A stretch of 64,000 bases of DNA from Nocardia aurea (GTDB lineage: Bacteria; Actinomycetota; Actinomycetes; Mycobacteriales; Mycobacteriaceae). Made by a program: the position numbers and the translations under genes. The notes below the pieces were generated by a model, which had not been told where the DNA came from, ran no database searches, and saw nothing but the letters and a program-made list of their open reading frames with translations. The stretch is taken from contig NZ_QCYJ01000130.1 of assembly GCF_003123685.1 (NCBI RefSeq), positions 372,001 to 436,000 of the forward strand, in the 5' to 3' direction. Below are positions 16,088 to 24,390 of this stretch, in pieces. The stretch's first letter is position 1; every line of letters begins with the position of its first letter.

Positions 16088-16773
16088 CCACCGTGGAAAC
16101 CGTCCGTCTCGATCTGCGCGAACACAGTGTCCGCGAGGTGAACGCGCTGTTGCACGCCCCCGACGCGCCTCGGCGGGTGACGCTCACCGAGCCGCGCGGC
16201 GCGCACGCGCTCGCCTGCGGCCTCGATGACGACCTCGAGGTCGTCATCGAAGGGCACGTCGGCTACTACTGCGCGGGCATGAACCAGCGCGCCGAGGTGA
16301 CCGTGCGGGGTAACGCCGGGGTCGGCGTCGCGGAGAACATGATGTCGGGCACGGTGCGGATCACCGGCGACGCCTCGCAGTCGGCCGGTGCCACCGCGCA
16401 CGGCGGACTGCTGGTCGTGGAAGGCAATGCCGCCGCGCGCTGCGGTATTTCGATGAAGGGCGTCGATATCGTCGTCGGGGGCGATATCGGGCATATGAGC
16501 GCCTTCATGGGACAGGCGGGCCGACTGGTGGTCTGCGGCGACGCCGGTGAGGCGCTGGGCGATTCGCTCTACGAGGCGCGAATCTACGTGCGCGGCACGG
16601 TCGCCTCGCTCGGCGCGGATTGCGTCGCCAAACCCATGCTGGCCGAACATCTCGCCGAACTCGCCCAACTGCTGTCCGACGCCGGATTCGACGCCGACCC
16701 CGCCGATTTCACCCGCTACGGCTCGGCCCGCGAACTCTACAACTTCCACGTCGACAATGTCGGCGCCTACTAG
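16072..16773 (+). CDS. mgsB: GXGXG-motif glutamate synthase subunit (MgsB/GlxC-like)
   Basis: 233 residues, ATG 16072 inside the end of the previous gene. It is a right-handed beta-helix made of repeats such as VTVRGNAGVGVAENMMSG, VRITGDASQSAGATAHGG, LLVVEGNAAARCGISMKG and IVVGGDIGHMSAFMGQAG: the GXGXG domain found at the C-terminus of GltB. It is a structural/interdomain subunit linking the amidotransferase and FMN subunits. Stop TAG at 16771 overlaps the next gene's RBS (AGGAGG). Confidence 0.88.
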   Translation: MAPAVTTVETVRLDLREHSVREVNALLHAPDAPRRVTLTEPRGAHALACGLDDDLEVVIEGHVGYYCAGMNQRAEVTVRGNAGVGVAENMMSGTVRITGDASQSAGATAHGGLLVVEGNAAARCGISMKGVDIVVGGDIGHMSAFMGQAGRLVVCGDAGEALGDSLYEARIYVRGTVASLGADCVAKPMLAEHLAELAQLLSDAGFDADPADFTRYGSARELYNFHVDNVGAY

Positions 16774-16782
16774 GAGGCCACC

Positions 16783-18099
16783 GTGCACATCACCGATCCC
16801 GTGCTCCGCGAATCGGCGACCTTCCCGCGCGGTGTCATCGCCGAGATCCAGCGCGCCGCCGAGACAGGTATCTACGACATCCGCGGCTGGGGCGCCAAAC
16901 GCGCGCTCCCGCATTTCGACGATCTGCTCTTCCTCGGCGCGTCGATGTCGCGGTATCCCCTGGAGGGGTACCGGGAACGTTGCGACACCGATGTGGTTCT
17001 CGGCGATCGGCACGCGAAATTCCCGCTGCGCCTCGATATCCCGATCACCATCGCCGGAATGAGTTTCGGCGCCCTGTCCGGGCAGGCCAAGGAAGCGCTC
17101 GGGCGCGGCGCGAGCGAGGTCGGCACCTCGACGACCACCGGCGACGGCGGGATGACCACCGAGGAGCGCGGTCAGTCCAAACATCTGGTCTACCAGTATC
17201 TTCCTTCGCGCTACGGCATGAATCCGGACGACCTGCGCAAGGCCGACGCGATCGAGATCGTGCTCGGGCAGGGCGCGAAACCCGGCGGTGGCGGCATGCT
17301 GCTCGGGCAGAAGATCACCGAGCGGGTGGCGCGGATGCGTACCCTGCCGCAGGGCGTCGACCAGCGCTCGGCGTGCAGGCATCCGGACTGGACCGGGCCG
17401 GACGATCTCGCGATCAAGATCATCGAACTGCGCGAGATCACCGACTGGGAGAAACCGATCTACATCAAGGTCGGCGCGACCCGCACCTACTACGACGTCA
17501 AACTGGCCGTGAAGGCGGGCGCCGACGTCGTGGTGGTCGACGGTATGCAGGGCGGGACCGCGGCGACCCAGGACGTCTTCATCGAACACGTCGGCATCCC
17601 CACCCTCGCCGCCATCCCGCAGGCCGTGCAGGCATTGCAGGAACTCGGCGTGCACCGCAAGGTGCAACTGATCGTCTCGGGCGGTATCCGCAGCGGCGCC
17701 GACGTGGCCAAGGCCATGGCGCTGGGCGCGGACGCGGTCGCCATCGGCACCGCCGCCCTGATCGCACTCGGCGACAACAGCCCCCGCTACGCCGAGCAGT
17801 ACGCCGCGCTCGGTTCGGCCGCCGGGTTCTACGACGATTTCCAGGAAGGCCGCGACCCCGCCGGTATCACCACCCAGGACCCGGAACTGGCGCGCAACCT
17901 GGATCCGGTCGCGGCCGGGCGGCGGCTGGCGAACTACCTGCGGGTGCTCACCATGGAAGCCCAGACCCTGGCCCGCGCCTGCGGGAAATCGCATCTGCGC
18001 AATCTCGAACCGGAGGATCTGGTCGCGCTCACGGTCGAGGCGTCGGCCATGGCCAGGGTGCCGCTGGCCGGAACCAACTGGATCCCCGGACGCTACTGA
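16783..18099 (+). CDS. mgsC: FMN-binding glutamate synthase-like subunit (MgsC/GlxD-like)
   Basis: 438 residues from GTG 16783 with AGGAGG just before it. A TIM-barrel domain equivalent to the central GltB domain: ITIAGMSFGALSGQAKEALG, TTTGDGGMTTEERG, GQGAKPGGGGMLLGQKI, then IYIKVGATRTYYDVKLAVKAGADVVVVDG (written here in parts) and LIVSGGIRSGADVAKAMALG (FMN phosphate site). It catalyses transfer of the amine to 2-oxoglutarate, giving N-methylglutamate (or glutamate). Together with the two preceding genes it forms a three-subunit N-methylglutamate synthase. The next gene starts 33 bp downstream. Confidence 0.9.
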   Translation: MHITDPVLRESATFPRGVIAEIQRAAETGIYDIRGWGAKRALPHFDDLLFLGASMSRYPLEGYRERCDTDVVLGDRHAKFPLRLDIPITIAGMSFGALSGQAKEALGRGASEVGTSTTTGDGGMTTEERGQSKHLVYQYLPSRYGMNPDDLRKADAIEIVLGQGAKPGGGGMLLGQKITERVARMRTLPQGVDQRSACRHPDWTGPDDLAIKIIELREITDWEKPIYIKVGATRTYYDVKLAVKAGADVVVVDGMQGGTAATQDVFIEHVGIPTLAAIPQAVQALQELGVHRKVQLIVSGGIRSGADVAKAMALGADAVAIGTAALIALGDNSPRYAEQYAALGSAAGFYDDFQEGRDPAGITTQDPELARNLDPVAAGRRLANYLRVLTMEAQTLARACGKSHLRNLEPEDLVALTVEASAMARVPLAGTNWIPGRY

Positions 18100-18132
18100 A
18101 CCGCCGCACCTTCACACGAGTCAGGACACCGC

Positions 18133-19368
18133 ATGACCTTCGACGCCCTGTGGGATTCGATCCTCGACGTCGGCCGCGAGCCCGCTACCGGCGGCTACCG
18201 TCGATTCGCCTGGAACGACGCCGATCTGACACTGCGCGAATGGTTCACCGGTTGCGCCGACCAGCGCGGCATGTCCGTCGAGGAGGACCGCAACGGCAAC
18301 CTGTGGGCCTGGTGGCTGCCGCCGGGCTGGTCGGGAGATCCGAAGTATGCCTTCGTCACCGGGTCGCACCTGGATTCGGTGCCCGACGGCGGCGCCTACG
18401 ACGGGCCGCTCGGGGTGGTGTCCGCGTTCGCCGCGATCGACGAGGTGCGGGCGCGGGGCATCGTCCCGAATCGACCGGTCGCGGTCGCGGCCTTCTCCGA
18501 CGAGGAGGGGGCGCGCTTCGGCGTCGCCTGTGTCGGATCGCAACTCAGCACCGGCGCACTGAAACCCGAACGCGCGCTCGGACTGCGGGACGCGGACGGT
18601 ATCCCGCTCGGCGAGGCCATGGCGAAGGCCGGACGCGATCCCCGGCATCTCGGTGCCGACCCCACACTGACCGACCGCGTCGGCGTCTACGTCGAATTGC
18701 ACGTCGAACAGGGCCGGGCCCTCGACCTGGTCGACAAGCCGCTGGCCGTCGCCTCCTCCATCTGGCCGCACGGCCGCTGGCTGTTCACCTTCACCGGTGA
18801 GGCCAACCACGCCGGGGCGACCCGGCTTGTCGACCGCCGCGATCCGATGCTCGCCTACGCCTCGTCGGTGCACACGGCCCGTCAGGCCGCCGAATTACAC
18901 GAAGCGGTCGCCACTTTCGGCAAGATCCGGGTACTCCCCAACGGGGCCAACGCGATTCCCTCCGAGGTACTCGCCTGGCTCGACGCCCGCGCCGCCGACG
19001 AGGACACCCTGACCGGGCTCGTCGAACGGATCAGTAGCGAAGCGCACAAGCATGCGGCCTGTGACGGGGTGAAACTGCGGATCGAAGCCGAATCCGTTAC
19101 CCCGATAGTGGAATTCCCGCCCGGACCCCGCGACCGCATCGCCCGCGCGCTCGGCCATCTCGGCGATATCCCGGTCCTGCCGACCGCCGCGGGACACGAC
19201 GCCGGAATCCTCTCCGCCGTGGTGCCCACCGCCATGCTGTTCGTCCGCAACCCGACCGGCGTCTCGCACTCCCCCGCCGAATTCGCGCTACCGGACGACT
19301 GCCGCGCGGGAGCCCGCGCGCTGGCCGACGTGATGGCGGAATGGATCACCGCCGACGAAAACGCCTGA
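18133..19368 (+). CDS. M20-family Zn amidohydrolase (allantoate amidohydrolase / N-carbamoyl amino acid hydrolase type)
   Basis: 411 residues, last gene of the rightward operon. Metal ligands are visible in TGSHLDSVPDGGAYDGPLG (His, Asp), AFSDEEGARFG (Glu pair) and YVELHVEQGRALD (His), with GHDAGILSAVVPTAMLF and NPTGVSHSPAEF toward the C-terminus. This AllC/HyuC class hydrolyses N-carbamoyl or ureido groups. In this operon it may release nitrogen from an amide or ureide made from, or co-utilised with, methylated amines; alternatively it supplements the purine locus 28 kb away as an allantoate amidohydrolase. The substrate cannot be chosen from sequence. Confidence 0.82.
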   Translation: MTFDALWDSILDVGREPATGGYRRFAWNDADLTLREWFTGCADQRGMSVEEDRNGNLWAWWLPPGWSGDPKYAFVTGSHLDSVPDGGAYDGPLGVVSAFAAIDEVRARGIVPNRPVAVAAFSDEEGARFGVACVGSQLSTGALKPERALGLRDADGIPLGEAMAKAGRDPRHLGADPTLTDRVGVYVELHVEQGRALDLVDKPLAVASSIWPHGRWLFTFTGEANHAGATRLVDRRDPMLAYASSVHTARQAAELHEAVATFGKIRVLPNGANAIPSEVLAWLDARAADEDTLTGLVERISSEAHKHAACDGVKLRIEAESVTPIVEFPPGPRDRIARALGHLGDIPVLPTAAGHDAGILSAVVPTAMLFVRNPTGVSHSPAEFALPDDCRAGARALADVMAEWITADENA

Positions 19369-19437
19369 TGGCGAGAATCCACGGTCGCAGACGGGTCGAA
19401 GCGGCGGCGCACGCTGGAACTCCCGAGGGCAATACGC

Positions 19438-20109
19438 TCAGGCTTCGGGAAAACCGTCGAGCACCGCGCGCGATTTCGACAGCCCGAGCCGGGTGGCACC
19501 AGCGGCGATCAACTCCGCCGCCGCCTCGGCGGTACGGATACCACCACTCGCCTTGACCCCGATCCGTCCGCCGACCGTCTCCGCCATCAGCCGGACCGCG
19601 TGCGCGCTCGCACCGCCCGCCGGGTGGAAACCGGTGGAAGTCTTGACGAAATCGGCGCCCGCGCGCTCGGCCGCCCGGCAGACCTGCACGATCGCCTCGT
19701 CGGTCAGCGCCGCCGATTCGATGATCACCTTGAGAACAGCGCGATCGGCGACCGCCTCGCGGACGGTCACGATATCGGACAGCACCGCGGAATAGTCCCC
19801 GGCGACGGCCGCACCCACGTCGATCACCATATCGACCTCGGCCGCGCCCTGATCCACCGCGAGCCGGGCCTCGGCACCCTTCACCAGTGAATGATGTTTA
19901 CCGGAAGGGAAACCGGCGACAGTGGCGATCACCACACCTGGCGCGCGCACCGGCAGCATCGACGGTGAGACGCAGATCGCGTACACCCCGAGGGCGCGCG
20001 CCTCCGCGACCAGCGCTTCGACGTCGGCGGCGGTCGCCTCGGGGGCGAGCAACGTGTGATCGATGAGGTCCGCCACGTCGGCTCTGGTCAGTGGCGCGGA
20101 GTCTGACAT
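19438..20109 (-). CDS. deoC: Deoxyribose-phosphate aldolase DeoC
   Basis: 223 residues, ATG 20109. Cleaves 2-deoxyribose-5-phosphate to glyceraldehyde-3-phosphate and acetaldehyde in deoxynucleoside salvage. LIDHTLLAPEAT, EVDMVIDVGA, the Schiff-base lysine in VKTSTGFHPAGGA, a second Lys in AVLKVIIES, and the phosphate-binding GVKASGGIRT are all present. It is a single gene, convergent with the AllC-like gene and divergent from the GNAT gene. deoC is part of the conserved mycobacterial backbone (Rv0478). Confidence 0.96.
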   Translation of the reverse strand: MSDSAPLTRADVADLIDHTLLAPEATAADVEALVAEARALGVYAICVSPSMLPVRAPGVVIATVAGFPSGKHHSLVKGAEARLAVDQGAAEVDMVIDVGAAVAGDYSAVLSDIVTVREAVADRAVLKVIIESAALTDEAIVQVCRAAERAGADFVKTSTGFHPAGGASAHAVRLMAETVGGRIGVKASGGIRTAEAAAELIAAGATRLGLSKSRAVLDGFPEA

Positions 20110-20261
20110 GGGGTGAGTCTGGCACACCGGGGGCGAATTCCATTGCGTGCCTCCATCACTTCCCGCACACTCGTAGACGTCGGCGCGCGACGGGCACCGT
20201 AGGGCCCGACCTCGCCGGATGGTGTACGCGGATGGTTCGCAGTCGTTCGGGAGGAGACATC

Positions 20262-20804
20262 GTGCTGATCCGTCGCGAACGCGCCGACGACACCACCGCC
20301 ATCGCCGCGGTGCATCGCAGCGCGTTCGCCCCGCGCCGAACCGCCGATACCGTCCCCACCGACGATCCGGCCGACGACCCCGACCCACCCGAAGTCGACC
20401 TGGTCGAACGGCTACGCGGCGACGCGGGCTGGATCCCGACCCTGTCCCTCGTCGCGGTCGAATTCGACGTCGTCGTCGGCCATGTCTGCCTGACCCGAGC
20501 CTCGGTCGGCCCCTACCCCGCCCTCGGGCTCGGCCCGATCGGCGTTCTCGCCGACCACCAGGGCTCCGGCGTCGGCTCCGCCCTTGTGCACGCCGCCCTC
20601 GGCGCGGCCGACGCGCTGGACGAACCCCTGGTAGCCCTGCTCGGCAGCCTCGACTACTACCCCCGCTTCGGCTTCGTCCCCGGCGGCCGCGTCGGCATCC
20701 ACCCCGACGACCCGTCGTGGACCACCCACTTCCAGGTGCGCACCCTCACCGCCTACGAACCCCGGATCACCGGCGAATTCCGCTACGCCGAACCGTTTTA
20801 CTGA
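20262..20804 (+). CDS. GNAT-family N-acetyltransferase
   Basis: 180 residues from GTG 20262, chosen because GAGGAG stands ~6 bp upstream; ATG 20232 is an alternative. Acetyl-CoA-binding motif A is LGPIGVLADHQGSGVGSALV near residue 95; LGSLDYYPRFGFVPGGRVGI near residue 140 is the typical YhbS-like C-terminal part. Substrate unknown. Repeat copy B follows the stop immediately and may act as its transcription terminator. Confidence 0.85.
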   Translation: MLIRRERADDTTAIAAVHRSAFAPRRTADTVPTDDPADDPDPPEVDLVERLRGDAGWIPTLSLVAVEFDVVVGHVCLTRASVGPYPALGLGPIGVLADHQGSGVGSALVHAALGAADALDEPLVALLGSLDYYPRFGFVPGGRVGIHPDDPSWTTHFQVRTLTAYEPRITGEFRYAEPFY

Positions 20805-20819
20805 AATTCGGCCGCTGGT

Positions 20820-20935
20820 GCGGCGGGTTCGCGGCCCGCTATGTCTCGTTGCCGAGCGGTCGAGACTCGCGACTGCGTCGCATGCGCTTCGACCGCTCGG
20901 CAACGAGACGGCCGCGAACGGGCGCTCGTCGGGCT
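20820..20935. repeat. Composite repeat copy B (reverse orientation)
   Basis: A GC stem (GGTTCGCGGCC region, 20821-20839) directly follows the GNAT stop, then a perfect 21-bp inverted repeat with arms 20843-20863 and 20889-20909. Relative to copies A, C and E the arms contain TTGCC in place of GCGTCC-type bases, and the opposite arm carries the exact complement (compensatory change). One half-unit of the GAGCG...CGTTCGCGG direct repeat lies at the distal end. The rest of the 380-bp gap to purU shows no gene. Confidence 0.85.
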
Positions 20936-21186
20936 CGCGCCGTTGGTGGCGGGTCAGTGCGGGATGTCCGCGTCCGGTGCGCGGCTTATCGAGGATGTGC
21001 GGCACTTCCTAGGCGAGTGGGGTCGAACGTGTTGTCGATTACCGGGCTCGCGTTGGGGTGGTCGGGTGTTGTCTGGATGGGGCGTACATCGCCTCGCGAT
21101 CACGTGATCGCTGCCTGCGATCGCGGGCGGGCGGAGTCGGCTGACCCGCCGCGTCGCTGGTGGGCGCGCATAAATACGATCAGCTC

Positions 21187-22068
21187 ATGAGTTCCGCTTC
21201 CTACGACCGCCGCTACGTGCTGACTCTGGGCTGTCCGGACCGTCCCGGCATCATCGCCCGGATCACCTCGTTCATCGCCGAATTCGGCGGGTCCATCGTC
21301 GAGGCGGGGTACCACTCCGATGCGGAGACCGGCTGGTTCTTCACCCGCCAGGCCATCGCGGCGTCGACGGTGCCGTTCGAGCTGGACGAACTGCGCGACC
21401 GTTTCTCGGGGGTCGCGGCGGATCTGGGGCCGGAGACGGAGTGGCGGGTGCACGATTCGGGGGCGCGCGGTCGCGCGGTGCTGCTGGTCAGCCGGGATGG
21501 GCATTGCCTGCACGATCTGCTCGGCCGGGCGGCCGCCGGTGAACTCCCGGCGACGATCGAGGCGGTGATCGGCAACCATCCCGACCTGGCGTCCATGACC
21601 GAGGCGCACGGGGTGAAATTCCACTACGTGCCGTTCCCCAAGGATCCGGCCGCGCGTGGTCCGGCTTTCGACGAGGTCAGGGCTCTGGTCGACGCGCACG
21701 ACCCGCACGCGGTGGTGCTGGCACGGTTCATGCAGGTGCTCCCGGCGGATCTGTGCGAACACTGGGCGGGCCGGGCGATCAATATCCACCACAGCTTCCT
21801 GCCGTCGTTCGTCGGCGCGCGGCCGTACCACCAGGCCTTCGTCCGCGGCGTGAAGCTGATCGGCGCGACCTGCCACTACGCGACGGCCGAACTGGACGCG
21901 GGGCCGATCATCGAGCAGGACGTCAGCCGTATCGATCACGCCGACGATGTGCGCGACATGGTCCGTCAGGGCCGCGATATCGAACGGGTCGTGCTGGCAC
22001 GCGGCCTGCGCTGGCATCTGGAGGGACGCGTGCTCGTACACGGCCGCCGGACCGTGGTGTTCTCCTGA
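21187..22068 (+). CDS. purU: Formyltetrahydrofolate deformylase PurU
   Basis: 293 residues. Hydrolyses 10-formyl-THF to formate and THF, balancing C1 pools and supplying formate for PurT. An N-terminal ACT domain (YVLTLGCPDRPGIIARITSF) is followed by a formyl-transferase domain with INIHHSFLPSFVGARPYHQA (catalytic Asn-His) and ATCHYATAELDAGPIIEQD (catalytic Asp). ATG 21187 is taken as start because the ACT domain follows at once. Not in an operon. Its presence fits a genome that must handle C1 units from N-demethylation, but no direct link is shown. Confidence 0.96.
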   Translation: MSSASYDRRYVLTLGCPDRPGIIARITSFIAEFGGSIVEAGYHSDAETGWFFTRQAIAASTVPFELDELRDRFSGVAADLGPETEWRVHDSGARGRAVLLVSRDGHCLHDLLGRAAAGELPATIEAVIGNHPDLASMTEAHGVKFHYVPFPKDPAARGPAFDEVRALVDAHDPHAVVLARFMQVLPADLCEHWAGRAINIHHSFLPSFVGARPYHQAFVRGVKLIGATCHYATAELDAGPIIEQDVSRIDHADDVRDMVRQGRDIERVVLARGLRWHLEGRVLVHGRRTVVFS

Positions 22069-22092
22069 GCGGACACCGGTGCAGGCCCGGTT

Positions 22093-23136
22093 TCAGCCCG
22101 CGGCTTCCACGGACCCTTCGTCGGCCGCGACGGCGTCGAGCACCCGAGCCAGTTCTTCGTTGAACCGTTCGAACATCTCGACATTGCCGAGGTGGCCGGT
22201 GGCGAGCACCTCGTGCCGCACCAGGCTGCCGACCTCGGTCAGCATCGCGGCGATCCGCTCGGCGTGGACCGGCGGTGTCATGAAATCGTCGGATCCGGAC
22301 AGGATGGTGGTCGGAACCACCAGATTCCTCGCCGCTTCGCCCAGATCCATATCCGCGAGCAGCAATCCGAAGCGCGCGCGCACCGAGGCCCGGCACGAGC
22401 GGACGACGGCCATGCTGTAGTCGATCAGCTCGCGACGCGCCGCCAGACTCATGATCTGGCGGGCGAAAAGCCATTTCACCGGGGGCAGCGGCGGGAAGAC
22501 GATCGGCATGCCCAACCCGTACCTGCCCAGGACCAGCGGCAGTGCGATCGTCCGGCGCAGACGTACCCGCGGGCGGTTGAAGAACGGGACGACGAAGGTC
22601 TCCCCGACGAGCAACCCCGGCGCGGTATTCGTCAACAGCGCCGCGGCGGCGCGCTGGGCCACCTGTTCCGGATAGCGGCCCGCCCATGCTTGCAGGGTCA
22701 TGCCGCCGAGGCTGTGGCCGACGAGGACGGCGCGTTCACCCCGGGCGAGAGTGGCGTCCAAGACCGCGACCAGGTCGTCGGCGAGCAGATCCATGGTCAG
22801 GTCGGCGGTGCCGAGTTCGCTCTCGCCGTGTCCGCGCTGGTCGTAGGCGATGACGCGGTATTCGTCGGCGAAGGCGTTGATCTGGGCGTTCCAGTATTCG
22901 ATCGCGCAGGTCCAGCCGTGCACGAGCACGATCGCGGGCGCACCGGCGGGTCCGTAGACGTGAACCCGCAGTCGCGCGCCGTCGACGGCGGTCACGGTGC
23001 GGACCTCGCGCGGCGCGGTGGGCGGGTTGACGGCGGTGATCGCATAGGTGCGCGACCTCAGGTCGGCACGGTGTACGTCGAGCAGCCCCCGGACTTTCCC
23101 CGGCAGGTCCACCTTCTCGAGCGGCAAGGCGCGCAT
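22093..23136 (-). CDS. Alpha/beta hydrolase
   Basis: 347 residues. A canonical alpha/beta hydrolase fold: oxyanion segment VLVHGWTCAIEYWN near residue 75, nucleophile elbow VGHSLGGMTLQAW near residue 140, an acid in SGSDDFMTPP (~285) and the catalytic His in LATGHLGN (~315). The cap region is rich in Pro/Phe/Leu, suggesting a lipophilic ester, but neither substrate nor location can be set; no signal peptide is evident. Convergent with purU (24-bp gap). Confidence 0.83.
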   Translation of the reverse strand: MRALPLEKVDLPGKVRGLLDVHRADLRSRTYAITAVNPPTAPREVRTVTAVDGARLRVHVYGPAGAPAIVLVHGWTCAIEYWNAQINAFADEYRVIAYDQRGHGESELGTADLTMDLLADDLVAVLDATLARGERAVLVGHSLGGMTLQAWAGRYPEQVAQRAAAALLTNTAPGLLVGETFVVPFFNRPRVRLRRTIALPLVLGRYGLGMPIVFPPLPPVKWLFARQIMSLAARRELIDYSMAVVRSCRASVRARFGLLLADMDLGEAARNLVVPTTILSGSDDFMTPPVHAERIAAMLTEVGSLVRHEVLATGHLGNVEMFERFNEELARVLDAVAADEGSVEAAG

Positions 23137-23254
23137 CGGACACTCCTTTGTGTTACTTCTCGATACAGTAACCCCGATTCACGTCTGTCCGCCAGTCCGC
23201 ACCCTCGGATCACGCGCCGCCACCGCCCCGCCGACACGGCAACCCTCCGGATAC

Positions 23255-23293
23255 GACAAAGGCCGAGTCCGGGCGTTCCCGGAAACTCGGCCT
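23255..23293 (-). terminator. Intrinsic terminator of the XRE-hbhA-DUF2516 operon
   Basis: Stem 23260-23293 (AGGCCGAGT / ACTCGGCCT outer arms plus inner CGGG/CCCG, loop CGTT) followed on the minus strand by TTTGTCG, 41 bp downstream of the DUF2516 stop. Confidence 0.75.
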
Positions 23294-23333
23294 GTGTTCA
23301 CATATCGCCCCGCGCCGGGGCGTTATCGGCTTT

Positions 23334-23639
23334 CTACCAGCGGGGACCGCGCTGAATCTCGTCCACCTTCGGCCGGACATCGGCCAGATAGACGCCCGTC
23401 GCGATGATCGCGATGAACGACAGCAGACCCAATCCGGCGGGGAAGAGCAGCAGGAGCAACAGCGCCACGCCCAGGATCGCGAGCCAGATCGTCTTGGTCT
23501 GCTTGTCCACGGCGGTGAACGCGTCCGGCCGTTGGCGCACGGCGTGAATCAACGCGAAGATCGTCGCCCCCAGCGCCGCGAGCCAGAGCACGAGCATGAT
23601 GAGTCCGGTCAACCCGTTCACGGTGTTCACATCACCCAT
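23334..23639 (-). CDS. DUF2516 small membrane protein
   Basis: 101 residues with three hydrophobic segments (residues ~8-32, ~50-66 and ~68-84) and a short charged C-terminus DVRPKVDEIQRGPRW. This matches the DUF2516 family encoded next to hbhA in mycobacteria (Rv0476). Start is ATG 23639 or the adjacent ATG 23642. Function unknown. It follows hbhA by 61 bp that contain a very strong hairpin. Confidence 0.85.
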   Translation of the reverse strand: MGDVNTVNGLTGLIMLVLWLAALGATIFALIHAVRQRPDAFTAVDKQTKTIWLAILGVALLLLLLFPAGLGLLSFIAIIATGVYLADVRPKVDEIQRGPRW

Positions 23640-23646
23640 CATACGA

Positions 23647-23684
23647 GCGCGGCCCCCGCACACCGAGGTGTGCGGGGGCCGCGC
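23647..23684. terminator. Very strong perfect hairpin between hbhA and the DUF2516 gene
   Basis: Perfect 18-bp arms (GCGCGGCCCCCGCACACC at 23647-23664 and its complement at 23667-23684) with a 2-bp loop. No T-run follows, so it may be an attenuator, an mRNA-stabilising 3' stem for hbhA, or a processing site, more than a full terminator. Confidence 0.6.
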
Positions 23685-23700
23685 CCGGCTGGACGGACGC

Positions 23701-24390
23701 TCAGACGGTCTTCGGCGCGGCGGCCTTCTTGGAGGCGGCCTTCTTCGCCGGAGCCTTCTTCGGCGGCGCGGGCTCGGCCGGGAAGAGTTCCTCGGCCGGT
23801 TCGGCCTCGGTGGAGATGGCGACGATCTCGGCCTCGACGACCGCGTCCGCGACCGGCTCGGGAACCGGCGCGACCGCAGGCTCGACGACCTCGGACCCGT
23901 CCTTGGCCGGACGGCCGAGCAGGCCGTTCACCCGGTCGAGGACATCCTCGGCACGCACGGCCGCGTCCTTGTAGAGACCTTCGACGCGCTCGATCTGATC
24001 CTCGACGAGGTGGTTGGCGCGCAACCGGTCGACGGTTTCCTCACCGCGGACGGCGAGATCGGCGTAGACGTCGAGCACCTGGCGGTAGTACTTCTCGGCG
24101 AGGGTGCGCAGTTCCTCGGGGGTGAACTTCTCACGCAGTTCGGCGAGATCCTCGGGCAGCTCGGAGGGCAGCCCGGACAGCCGCTCGCGCAGCGTCTCGA
24201 ACTGGGCCTGCACATCGGCGGGCACATTGGCGAAGCGCTCGCGCGCCCCCTCCACCCGGCCGCTGACATCGGTCGTGGTCGCGCGTTCACGCACCTGGGT
24301 GACGACATCGAGCGCGCGAGCGTAGACGGCGTCCCCGGCGCCGACCGCGGCGAACAGGGGCTTGGTGACGGTGGCGTTCTTTTCGGTCAT
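23701..24390 (-). CDS. hbhA: Heparin-binding haemagglutinin HbhA
   Basis: 229 residues. Surface-associated adhesin homologue. The N-terminal two-thirds is a charged helical coiled coil (SGRVEGARERFANVPADVQA ... ELRTLAEKYYRQVLDVYADL); the C-terminus is a Lys/Ala/Pro tail with KKAPAKKAASKKAAAPKTV, the methylatable heparin-binding region in mycobacteria. An Ala/Glu/Pro-rich linker (~165-210) separates them. No signal peptide, as in the mycobacterial protein. It overlaps the XRE regulator gene by 4 bp (ATGA), so they are co-transcribed. Confidence 0.93.
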   Translation of the reverse strand: MTEKNATVTKPLFAAVGAGDAVYARALDVVTQVRERATTTDVSGRVEGARERFANVPADVQAQFETLRERLSGLPSELPEDLAELREKFTPEELRTLAEKYYRQVLDVYADLAVRGEETVDRLRANHLVEDQIERVEGLYKDAAVRAEDVLDRVNGLLGRPAKDGSEVVEPAVAPVPEPVADAVVEAEIVAISTEAEPAEELFPAEPAPPKKAPAKKAASKKAAAPKTV

